A stretch of 64,000 nt of DNA from Polytrichum commune (Eukaryota; Streptophyta; Polytrichopsida; Polytrichales; Polytrichaceae). Under the pieces are notes generated by a model. That model made no database searches. It was not told the DNA's origin and saw only the letters and a program-made list of their open reading frames with translations. The stretch lies in the NCBI GenBank assembly GCA_950295325.1, contig OX485803.1, positions 248,001-312,000 of the forward strand, given 5' to 3'. Of the stretch, positions 37,804 to 49,590 are shown piece after piece (the stretch's first letter is position 1; each line of letters opens with the position of its first letter). A program made the position numbers and the translations under genes.

Positions 37804-39519
37804 TACTCCACATAGCCTCTCAAAGAGCAAGAGGATCTTCCACATCGATAATGAATAAGATATTTACATGAGCTCCATAAATAATGAAGTAAGCGACCAC
37901 AACCTCCATTGAGATTTTCTACGGATCTCGTACTAATTGCGTGTTTTATCTCCTCGGAGACGTGGGCTAGTAGGAAAGTAACCATTTAAGACCCACCAAC
38001 TTTATTTTCCTGGAATCATCATGCCACTTGGATGTGTGTGCCCATGACCAAATGCACGCGATTACATAGAATTTGTATGCCACCATCTCCTAAGGCTAGG
38101 AATTTGTGGCATCTACGTAAACTTATCCATTACGAAGATGAAAACACAATGAATTATTTTACAACATGTAAGCGACCATTTTAAAACATTCGGGCTCCAG
38201 AAGAAATATCAAAGGCCCCAAATTAGTCTGTTTACTTAGAGGCCACGAATGCCAATCCCCATCTAAGATGTCTGGAAATTGTATCGGAGACCCAACGAGG
38301 TGACTCACTCCCCGAAGTATTTGGACATAGAATGTGAGTGCACATAAAAGACCAGGCTTCCGATAGAGGTCTCATAATTATCTGATAACTTAGTGGTACC
38401 AGAATAACTATCGGACCAGCACCTCCACAAGCTTCAAGTGACCAAAGTCAATGCTCGGAGAAAGTCTTAGTTATCAGACATTACTTACTTACTTCAAGGC
38501 GGCCCTCCGGAAGGTATAAATGCGGGCATTGTTTGGTTGCTTGTCTTTATTGGACACCTATATTTGATGGGGCGTGTGGTGGGGTGAGGATCGAAGCACA
38601 AACACCGCAGACATACACATGTCAAAAAGACATTGGATTGTTTCATCAGCCACTTCACACTCGATTTGAGTTAACGCAATTGGGCGGACTTGTGTATAAC
38701 TCCAAACTCCGTAGTATCACGCTTTGTGGCTACCAAAGTGCACATGATATTAAGGAGTTTTGTAACATCAACATGAGTGCATGATTAAAAAAACATCTAG
38801 TGTAGCATGTGACAGTACAGAACACCACAAAGCCAACTTTGTAATATTGGCGATAACTCCAATGATGACAATGGGATGCGTGTGAGTGGGTGGTTTGAGC
38901 TCTTTGGTGGTTTATTTTAACGTCAAAGCCCATGATGTATGGGAAGGAAATGTGACAATAAGGAGTAAGGTTTAAACTAATAATATTTGTCCATCCCCTA
39001 AGGTTTCGGGATACAAGAGAAGGAGTGACATCAAGGAGGTTGATGTTACGGGATTCAAAGTGCATTTGGTCAAGAATTCAACAAACGTGCACTTCACTAG
39101 TTAACCATAACTAAATACATGGACGCCCAATTTTCAATCCAAACATTTTGGTGATGCACATACCATAAAGCTTTGGATCATCTTCACTTGAGAATGTCCA
39201 CTTGGCACTGCAAATGTCGAGGTGGAGGGGTCCTTGGGGTAGTTTACATAAGGTCCGGGTTCCAAAAACCTCGGATCCAAAACACCCTACAGATTTGGTG
39301 GCAGAGTGATGCCACATTAACACCACTTCGGTTTGTTTATACCTCGGTCCCATACTACTCGAGTCAAAACTCCTTGGGTCCTTGGCCACAACCAATAAGA
39401 TCACTTGATTTTGGATTTTGGATTTTTTGGATTTTTTTAAATTATTATTATTATTATTATTTGGGATTTGGGATGATAGTAGAAACCTACCCTTAATAAT
39501 TTAGGGCCTAGAACCTCTT

Positions 39520-42500
39520 TCAAATGACTATTTTTGGAAGGAAGGATGGGGACGCAAATGAAACCATTTACGTTCAATTGTTTTGTGACACTTGATTGGA
39601 TAGGTAACGGCTTCGAGCAAGAAGAAAATAAAATATGTTAAAAAAATTGTTTCTTTAATGACATGTGCAACTCATATATATCTTATCACCGATTGAATGT
39701 AATAGAAACATCACATCCTTGTGAAAGGAGGTTCTCATGTGCACATATCAATAAATTGATACATCAAATAAAACTTTAAACCTTGTGGATGTAGCCAAGT
39801 TAAAGTTCTTTCAACAATTTTCCTATAATATAAAAAACACTCTAGGTCGCAAAGTCATTCATATGATGTCATATGAATATTCAAAAATTGTAATAGAAAC
39901 CCTCAAGTTTGACGATCAACACCCAAAACCCACCTTATTCATGGTAGTTTCAATCAAATACTTTTATTTTACAAACCACTATCCTTGCAATAGTCATTGT
40001 GGACATCGGTGGTAGATGTTGATTGCAATGTTGAGTTTTATTACCATCTTTTAACTCCATCACAAATGTACATTGTGCTTAGCATTCAAAGCATTTTGAG
40101 GTTTTCTCTTTTCATGTTAACACTTGACCCTCAATAGCCTAAGCGTCCCAAAATGGAATTTTCAACTTCAAATCATGCTTTTGTGCAAGTATGCATGTAT
40201 ACATATGTATATATGTATTCCCAAATCCAACGGCAGAACTAGGATTCACGTGATTCCAGACAAACCTGGTGGTCGACATCATCCTCTGAATCCCCTCAAT
40301 ATCATGACTTCTTCTCACAACTTTGTTATGCTGCAACATATGTCACTTTTATTAGTTCATTACCATGCATTTTTGCACGTATAGTTGAGTGATTGCACTA
40401 TGTTTTTGTTTGTTATCACACATTATGTGCATAATTCTAGACTATCCAAAAATCCAGCATCACATAAATACCAATCAATAACTTTTCACCTCTTTATCAC
40501 CTTTATAGCTTGATCATAGCCTCTAATAAAATTTTAACTTCATACCCAATGAAATGCCAACATCTAATGGGTTATTATAATAGTTCAGTCACTTCAAGAT
40601 CATCATGATATGCATGAAAAAATTCCATCATTCTATATAATCTATAATTACGGTCTATGGTATCAAGTTATGTCATCACGACAACGAGAAGTTGGGATTC
40701 TCAAAGTAATCACTTGTAAGTTGTAAATTCAATATGAGAGACCAGAAGGATGTTTTGTATTCACAACCAATGGATGTGATTCTTTGATGGGGCCTCAAAG
40801 CCTTGGTCGCCTTTTAGGGTGCCCAAAACCCTGAAATGTCCCATCCTCCATACACCGCTTGTAAATTTACCAGAACTTTCACCTACTTGTGGGCACGTGG
40901 ACGGTTCATTTTAAGACATAAACTTATGCTCTAAATTAGCTTTACATTCATACATGTACTTTACAATTTGGATTTCCCATTTTCATTTACATATAAACTA
41001 GCTATCAACCAACCATTGTGGAGTGCCTTGGGGCTAAAATATATAAGTTGCATTTAGGGTCCGGGGGAACACCCTTCACTAAAGAAAAAGCATATGTCAT
41101 GTGTGTGTGTCACCTTCATTTTAATATCTCTAATATACAAGTTTTTGGAGGACAAACATATGGTATACTATACATATAAAGTCACACCTAAGAAATTAAA
41201 AGTGTGTGTGTACATATATATATGATGAAAACTTCATAACATTATTCAGATTCATAAGAGTGTTTTGTGGGCTGATATTATTCTATAAAATATTCCTTGT
41301 ATTCATACTAGATACAAGGAATATTTTGCAAAATACTATCAGCCCCACAAAACATTGTTATGGATTTGAAGAATGTTATGTTAAATAAAGAGGTAGTATC
41401 ATAAGTTGTTTATACAAGAAAAAAAAGACTTAGAAAACATAAGCCTCTAATATTATTATGGAGTAGCATTTCACTATTGCTTAAGGAAGTCATGGAACTT
41501 AGTCTATCATCCAGTGGGTGTAACTCATACTAATTACTTCCTATCATAATTGTTATTGTACCCAACATAATTTCCAATGTTCAAGTCTATCATGACGTAG
41601 TCGGACATGTTACAAGTCCACATTGCTAAACCTCACTTTTGATACCAACATAACCTTATTTTCATGCTTAAAGGACGGTTCATGAGGTCAACTGGATCTC
41701 TATATTGTACTCACCTATATGCTATCTTCCAACACACCTTACTGTATACACACTCCCAAGATATCAACTCTTAGTGACTAATGGCTTTGATGATTTGTGA
41801 TGATAGTGGAGGAGCCATCCATAGGCTGGATGAAATATAGAGATGTTTGATGATTGTCTCCAACTTAAGCCTTGCCTGAATTTTGAAAATCTCCTATGTA
41901 TGTATGCCCTTGTTGTAAGTTTACATGCATGTCCAATGTTGCATAAAACACAACATACACACAATATACCTACATTGTCAACATAAAAGTACCCTATCCC
42001 TATGTATGTTTTGTACACCATGTTCAAATCAACACCCCTTATGTGCACCCACATGCTACATGTAGAAAAGTCCAATGCACCCCTTAGGATTTAGTGTATC
42101 CTCGATTGCATGCCAAAATGTCTATATATATATATATATATATGCAAGTCTAAATCTAGAGAAAGTACATGCGATAGATGTCCATATGATCTCAAAGAAG
42201 ATGTCCACAATATTTTCTTCAAATGCCATATCCACATATTTTTATATATGTATGTACGTATGCACATATGATTATGTATACATATGTGACTATTTTAATC
42301 CATTTAATATTCAATACTATGTCGTTACCTTCATTGATTATATTGTGCCCCGTTTGAGGAAAATGAGCATTTCTCCTTGTAATGTTGTAATAATTAGAAA
42401 GGAAAATTCATCTTGAATTTGTTTATGGAATCCTTGATATGACTGGCTACAATAAAACATATCATATAGTAGTTGGTGGAAATGTGCAAAAGAACATGAA

Positions 42501-43479
42501 GTGATACAAATATCAATTTGAAACTATCATATGAGGTGAGAGAAACATGAGGCACAAGCAATAACCAATCTCAATTGTTTGTCAACACATATTCTAGACA
42601 TGAAAGCCAACCTCAATAGGAATATTTGAAATAAGAAATCATCACAAATACCTACTTTCAAAACATGACTCTACCATTTGAAAACAAGAGTGCCATTTGG
42701 TATCATGTTTGTTAGTCGAATTCTAGTACTTGACTTCTCAAATTGATGTAGTTGATTATTATAGTATCCATGCCAAAATATATAAACCATTTGTGTGTTA
42801 CGTGCATGTGTATTCATTAACGGCAAGTGATGTGGCATATTATGGCATAAGGTAATGCATCAAGCATGTGTAATAAACCTGGTGGATATTATTTGCACAT
42901 AAGTTGTATCATGTTTAGTTGCTTTTAACTAAGGAAATGAACGAAGTAATTGTATGCAATGGATTCATGTAGTTGAATTTGGCAAATAAGACCCATCTAT
43001 CGGACGTCTATTGAAAAAAAACCAAAAAGAAACATACAAGTCAAAGCAAGTGTCAAGAGTTTTATTGTGAGGTATAAATTTACCATGCCCTAGCTAATAA
43101 CAAAGAATTAATAGCTCATTAAACATCACAACCACATAAACATGCAGTTTCCTAGTTAGATCTAGGGCTTACATGTGAGAGAAACACCTTGCCCTACATG
43201 CAAACCTGCAATTTCTACATAAATTCAAGGGCAACCGATTCTCATTAAATACCTTGCCCTACTAGCTAATGCCAAGATTCTAAGAATTTAATAAAACTTC
43301 TTACCTTAGCACTCCAGTGATCATCATGACTTGCACAATGGTGGTCCTAAAGGACTTAGCAATAATCTACTTCCTAACGCAATGACTTCCCAATGACAAA
43401 TTGCTCAAACTTAATTAGCTTCAAATCAAACTTTCATATACATTGCAAACTGGCAGCAAGCCACCCTTTCACTTACAGG
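39520..43479. repeat. Tandem-unit block R-A, copy in unit 1
   Basis: Aligned with 19205-22960 and 55545-58701. About 0.5 kb present at the left of the other two copies is missing here. It is non-coding, with a (TA)n run near 42125. The last 180 bp before the LRR exon are nearly the same as in unit 2 and form the gene's 3' flank. Confidence 0.8.
41235..41380. mobile_element. Palindromic MITE, 146 bp, unit 1 R-A
   Basis: The whole element is an almost perfect inverted repeat around 'CATACTAGATACAAGG', with ends CATAACATT and AATGTTATG. The corresponding place in unit 0 (near 20900) is empty, while unit 2 has it at 57266. It could fold into a hairpin of about 65 bp. Confidence 0.85.
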
Positions 43480-46400
43480 TCAAAAATCGCTATCACTACC
43501 ACTTTCACTTTCACTTTCACTTTCACTTTCAAAGAAGATATGAGAAGCAGCAGAGACATTCCACTCCGTTGCAGTTAAAAATGTCTTCTCCCGAAGCTTT
43601 GACAACCATTCGGGTAGGTCGCCACTTCCCAGCTTTCTCAAGAAAGGAGTGCCCTCGAGGTTAACCCATCGAAGTTTATTCAAGTGACTCAAATCAGGAA
43701 GGTGTTCCAAGTCACTGTCCTCACAGTCTAAGTACGTCAAGCTCTCCAGCTTCTCTACTCCAAGGGTGCCCTCGTCCCAGAAGTTCCGACTATGGCTAAA
43801 GTCCAAGGAAGACAGGTGGCGTAGGGCACTCAAATCTGCTCTGTATTCGGGATCATCGTACCAGTCGAAATTGCACTTCTCAAAACTGAGGTCAATCAGT
43901 GAATGCAACACACTAATAGATTGGACAACCCGACTGGGGACATATGCATTTAAAAGGCTAAAGGACTGTAGCTTCTCCAAATTGGATAAATGCTCAGAGA
44001 TGCCCAAGTAAAGAAAATGCCCGGACATTGTCAGTGATTGCAATTGACAACCTTCACTGCTCTCAAGCCAATCACCATCAACTAATTCATCATGATATTC
44101 ATCTGGCACACGCATTAGATGGAGGTACTTCAGTGAGGACAAGTGCTTCATCTCAGGGTAAACAGGGTGTGAACAATCCCTGACTTTTAGCCACTCGAGT
44201 TTTGTAACATATTTCCAGCCAGTCACACTTACTTTCCGACACTCTTGCATAGTGAAGGATCGTAGGTTTGGCAAATTCCTCAAGTCCACCTCTCGGAGAT
44301 ACTTACACTGGTAGAGACACAAGTCTTTGAGGTGCTGATGTTGTACAGATGTCCTAAGAACCAATCCACCACTACGACGACGTGTAAACAGCTCCAGCCC
44401 TTCTGATAACCGACGTTGCAGAGATCTTTGCAAATCTCGATGTCCATCGTGCCGAATGTGTAGGTGAATCTGATGTTTGGGGTATTTTCGAATCACACTC
44501 AACACAAATTTCTGGTATGCCTTTTTCACTTTCTTCAATTTCACTGTCCACATTTGCAAAAATCGCCATTGCAGGGGACGCTCGCTATCGCTAAATAACA
44601 GCTGAATGTCCAATAAACCATGAAGTGCAAGTTCCTGCACCTGCCATAGGTTTAGGGTTTATGGTCAGGTTTTAGAATTTAGGCTTGTAGACAAATCAAA
44701 AGCACATAACTGAGAAAATTAGATTGCATACAAGCAACGTGCTCGTGATATGTTAAGAAAAATCAAGATATTTCGAAAATGAGGACAAACCAGATATTGG
44801 TTTCAGACTCTCTGTATCGATCTACTCCCTTCCAAAACTAGGTTCACGATTATGACAAGCTAGAAATGTGATCTGGCTCTTCACAAATTCTGTTCTCTGC
44901 CAGACTCTGCTATATGCGAAGGAGCGAGCATGCCTCATCTCCTTGAATCCTTTTCAAGCCAGAGTTTTCCTCAATGACACGTAATTGACGGGTTGGGCTG
45001 AATCTTACTAACCTTGGGTGGGTAGCGTTCAGAGTTATATATTTATTCGCGTCTTCGTATCAAGTGGACGAAACCACCTTCAAAGATTCAGATTACCGAG
45101 CACATCGATTTTGGTATCCTCCTGAACTACCAGGTAACGTACTGAAGCTCATGAATTTCTGGCTGTACACTAACATACCCTGTCAGCCTGAGAACAAACA
45201 CTTGAAACGAAATTGAGAGGTTGGTTAGGAACTTACAGATGCCATCATGTTGATGGGGTCTTCGTCGTGCAAACTAGCGAGCCATTGGCATACACCTCGT
45301 AAGTTATCAGGTATCTCGCAAACGATCAAATCAAGAAGTACACTCTTCGTTGTCTCTGAAAGCGAGTCGAAGTATGGAATAGCCTGCATTCAACAACCAC
45401 CATGGATATTCCATCAGCTTGATAAATAGAAGTATAGACCAGTACTTAACACACGTGCAGTATTGAAATAAGCAAACCGATGTATAACTACACGATGGTA
45501 AGCAATGGCCCAAATCACGGTGTTGAATTTCTGCTCCCATAGATGCTTCGATGACCAGTCAACGCCACGTGATCGTCACAAACCTTATAATATCAAATGG
45601 AGGCGTGGATCGGACCTCGACATGCATAGTTGCAGGGAATTCCTGCGGATGGCTTACATAGTGTGTTTAGGAGAATCTGTAATAATTCAAACTTCATGTT
45701 GAAGCCCACTGGGAGTTGTGTGGCTACACAATGATCGTGAAATCAGTCAGAACAGAGTGTAGTAGACCTTGAGGAAGAAATGATTCTGAGTGCAAATTAA
45801 AATCCAAGATTCTCTTGTGTCATTCTAGCTCGGATATGAAATGACAAAAAGAACACTTACAACTTGTTGCAGTGGTCTCCTTTCTCCCAGCTGTTGTGCC
45901 TCGTCTTGAATTCCTGTTGATTCGGTAGGAGCAATATCAATCGATGGCGCAGCGATTGGCAATTGATCACTCTGACCTCGATCCTCTGTCATTGCTTGTA
46001 AAGTAGCACAACGACCAATTTGTGAATTCTCTGCTTGTAGGTGACCGTCACCTGAGCTAAACCCAACACCAGTATCGGCTGTGTGACCAGAGAGTGGACG
46101 ATAATGGTTTGCCTGACTGTGGCTAAGTGGATTGTAAGTAGTGTCAGGGGATGAATTCTGCAGACGTGGATGGTCAGTACTGTTAGCTTCGTTTTGGGTC
46201 GTGGGAGCCTGACATTGTATCTCTGCAAGATTGGTAGCCTGAACATGATAAATCCATGGTTTGAATGTCGTCGGTACACTTTGACCTTCACTCTGTCTCA
46301 TTCCGACGGCAGAAGCAGCACCACTTCGAAATCCATTCTCTGCTTGTCTGTGGATATTACCTGGGGTGACTTCAACACATGCGTCACCTGAGCTACCAAA

Positions 46401-47650
46401 AGGTGGATTATCATAAGTCGTTTGACTGTGGGTAGGAGAGTTACGACCAGTCCCAGGGGATGCACTCTGCAAAGCTGGTGATTGATTGTAGGCCTGTGTT
46501 TGAGCCAGTGGCCACTGATCTGAGACAACGTACATACGGGTATGCAATAAACCTGGGCTCTGACAGTTGGGTTGCTGAGAGCTCGCTTGGCATTGGTCGA
46601 TCATCATGTACCATTCTCTCTTCAATATTATTGCTAGTTTCAAGCCTTCAACATCGTCATCAAAATCCTTATCGGCAAGTTGAGAGTAATCCTTATGGCC
46701 CCAAAACTTTTTGATACTTTTGTGGGATTTAAGCATAGTGTCCCATTTCCGTCGAATTTGGTCGCTGGATTTCACTGGGCCCCCGTCTCCAAACTTGTCA
46801 AGAAATCTCCTAGAGATCTCGTCCCAATCAGTACAAGTGGCATTACCCTTGCTACGGCGACCTCCGTTTCCAAGGTTTGCTTGCTTACACGTGATCAAGA
46901 ACTCGTTTTCGGCATCAGACCATTCACACCTTGGTCTCTTGTTGCTTCGTGCGGGGGAACGTGTCTGAACTCTGTCATTGCCTTGGTCAAGGCTACTTGG
47001 CTCTGTGCCTTCAGGAGCATGCCCACCCGAGGGTTCGACACCTGGACCTGCATTGTACAAATTCCAGACAATGCATGATGAGTTACATGCAAAGACATCA
47101 TTCCTATAACTTGCTTGAATTAATACTTTGGTATATTGCCTGTTGCTTGTATGAAACATTGTTTTCTCAATCTGGCATCACAGGAACTTACCTATATCAG
47201 GCAAACTATGAGGTACTGTAGACCTGATTGACCACGATCCAGCACGCTCGTCCGCATTAATGTGAGAAAACTTGCAATTATGCGCGTTGCAGTCGTGTAC
47301 CAAATTGAAACCTTGGGCCGGGAGAAGAAGTCCAAGCCAATGCAAACATACCACTCATAACGATACCTAAAACAGCTTCACCTTCTTTGGGTTTCTCACT
47401 GGATCAAAATGTAACTCAAATTGCTCGTCGATCATCTTATAGGGATGGAGAATTTTAAATTATGCACGCATGAAGAGCTTGCAAAAGAAATCCACTTAAA
47501 ATGTGACAAAGACTAACCTCCCCCTGGTATTCCGGTATTGAAACCAGCTAGATGGCACTGAGCTGGACCAATTGGAGCCTGCAAAACAGCTGAGGCCACG
47601 TGTTGAGGCATGTCACGATACTGCCCATAAACCGTTGGCAGAGAGGCCAT
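43480..47650 (-). CDS. Unit 2: trihelix / winged-helix-like / LRR protein, 875 residues
   Basis: Four exons with GT-AG borders: 47518-47650, 45861-47047, 45237-45383, 43480-44640. Phases are 1, 0, 0 and the frame is open throughout. Residues 1-44 are unidentified. Residues 85-160 are a trihelix (Myb/SANT-like) DNA-binding domain with spaced Trp87, Trp119 and Trp146, preceded by a basic 'RSNKRPR' stretch that may direct nuclear import. Residues 200-440 are Ser/Pro/Gln-rich and hold two diverged copies of a roughly 110-residue repeat ('NSPTHSQ', 'NPLSHSQ'). Residues 441-489 ('FDSLSETTKSVLLDL...VCQWLASLH') resemble the winged-helix part of NLR receptors, continuing into 'LALHGLLDIQ'. Residues 590-850 are about ten LRRs, then an acidic Ser/Glu tail. 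No P-loop NB-ARC is encoded. A DNA-binding or immune-receptor role is inference. Confidence 0.78.
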
Positions 47651-47680
47651 GAAGAAATACAGAAGGAACGCCCAGAATTA

Positions 47681-48984
47681 GCTGAAGTAAGTCTTGTGGA
47701 CTCGACTCAATGATTGAAGCAATCTGGAACAAGTACAACACTGAAACGTAAGGGCGTTGTACTACAGATTTTATTGCAGATAGTAGAATCCAAGTAGCGT
47801 GACACACATCTTCATACATACCCTACAGGATTTTCCTATCTTTTCACTGCTACCTCAACAGTTAGCTGATGATTCATTCGACATTGATTCCACTCCCAAT
47901 TCAACCTTTCATATCTTGCTACTGTATAATATAGCATCAAAAGAATGGAATTACAGCCTTATGTTTGATAGGCACTGATTCAATGTAGTTGGTTGATGTG
48001 ATTGAATCAATGTGAAAACGATGTTCAATTTTGGATATACAGTTCTATGATACGGAGTGGATTAAACACTTGGATCCTCTACTTCAGCTCATACGATGTC
48101 AATCTTATACAGGCTAAGGCAAGCCCTCAATGGAACATCTCTGCAAAGAAAAAAAAGGAAAAAAAAAACAGGCAACACTAGTGGGATCTTCACGATGCTC
48201 TCCAAATTAAATCACTGCTTTTGAAGACCATGTGCGAGCCTGATCAATATGTAACTTAACACAACCTGCTGAAGACTGAGTTACAGTGTAGCACTCATCA
48301 CCCAAACTCCGCCAAAAACTTTGCAACCAGAAGAAATAGAATATTAGGGACACCTTACGAGCTGCTACTTGTTGCTGGAGCAACACATGAACAAATTTGG
48401 AAGGCTTACCTACGAGAATTCCAGAAGTTGTACGCATCGCGTGCACAAATTAGCTGTTGGCACTTGCACTCTGTCTACAGGGGATCTACTTGAACTGGTG
48501 AATCCTGAATTGCTTCAACTTCGAGGACTTGAAGTTGGGGTCTGTTGAAGAGAAGCACGGATGAGGCTTGTTGCCCAATAAGCTGTTGGGTTTTGGTTTA
48601 TGAGTGCCTCAGAGATGGTGGAAACAATTTCAGGAAGAGATCTCCGAGTCGATACAGAAAGGAAGTAACTTACTTAAGCAGGGGCTGGCTGGCTTCATAT
48701 CGGAGGTGGGTCCTTCGTGAAACTGGGATACAGACAGATGGAGAAGCACCTAGCCTACCTTCGCTATCAGAGACAAAAAGAAGGGACGGCGATCATCATC
48801 GATGCCATGGGTGTATCAGAGCTAGGTTACTCTACGAAACATGTCGGACGAGCATGTAATCTTCCTCATATCGGACACTAGGTACCTCGAAGTTGAGACA
48901 GAACGGGGTGCAAACCTAATTAAGTGAGAAGTGTGCAGAAGAATAAGGAGTGCTCCGGTATGTCAGAGACGGTGGGCCTTCTGA
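47681..48984 (-). promoter_or_regulatory. Unit 2: leader intron, leader exon and proximal promoter region
   Basis: Exon 1 is extended upstream to a conserved acceptor at 47681. A leader intron runs 47682-48409, and a non-coding leader exon ends at the donor at 48410 (CTCGTAG followed by GTAAGC). The transcription start is not determinable. The leader frames are not conserved between units. A MITE begins at 48985, about 0.5 kb upstream of the leader exon, in this unit only. Confidence 0.5.
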
Positions 48985-49590
48985 GGGCCTGTTTACACAA
49001 TGGGCCATGAAGTCGGACCATGGAAGATGGCCTTTTCCCATGGTCCGACTTGATGGTCTAACTTCCATGGTCCGATTTCTTATCAAATCAATTTATAAAG
49101 CCTTTGGGCCTTTCACTAAGTGTAAACAGAATGTGGATCAAGAGGAATGACCATGCACCAAAAAGTGAATGCGATGATTTTTTTTTAATAATATATGTCC
49201 AAAAAGGGCAGTTTTGAGAAGAAGAAAAAAAATTAGAAAATTAGAAAATTCCAGTTTGACCATTCTCTTGTCTTCTTTCGTCTTCATCTTGTCTTCCCCC
49301 AAAAAGAAATTCATCAACAGTTTTATTATATCAACATTTCTCGCCATGGGCCCTTGGTTTTTTCTATCAAAGCACCTCTTTTGTCTCTCCCACCACAAAA
49401 CCCATTGGACCATGTCAGTGGATGATGTAGGCCTTGAAATACATCTTTTGAGGACCTCGAACTCCATGGTCAATCTAACATTTTTCCTCCCTTGGTATAA
49501 ACCGAAATGGTCCCGGGATGAGTTCAACAGCCAATCATCAATTTTACATGGCCTTGGTACGACTTCACGGTCCATGGTGTAAACATCCCC
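48985..49590. mobile_element. PIF/Harbinger-like MITE, 606 bp, upstream of the unit 2 gene
   Basis: The ends GGGCCTGTTTACACAATGG and (reverse complement) GGGGATGTTTACACCATGG are inverted repeats, flanked by TGA (48982-48984 and 49591-49593). Unit 1 shows the uninterrupted site (CTTCTGATGATG near 31287). The termini resemble those of the 15756 element (GGGCC..TTTACAC.A.GG), so they are one family despite TAA versus TGA duplications. Frames on both strands (49138-49582) are chance products of the palindromic arms. Confidence 0.78.

Larger units (their letters stand above)
32955..39519. repeat. Tandem-unit block R-B, copy in unit 1
   Basis: A non-coding block aligned with 49717-54970 in unit 2 and absent from unit 0. 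It has been enlarged by a palindromic MITE, a solo LTR and about 0.7 kb near 38380-39050 that differs from unit 2. It includes an (AC)n microsatellite at about 36692-36720 and a TTA run near 39440. Open frames, including a 140-residue one at 33018-33440, are not conserved in the sister copy. Confidence 0.8.

Noticed and set aside
49138-49582. Opposing frames of 145 and 122 residues
   Set aside because: Both lie inside the 606-bp Harbinger-like MITE and mirror its inverted arms.
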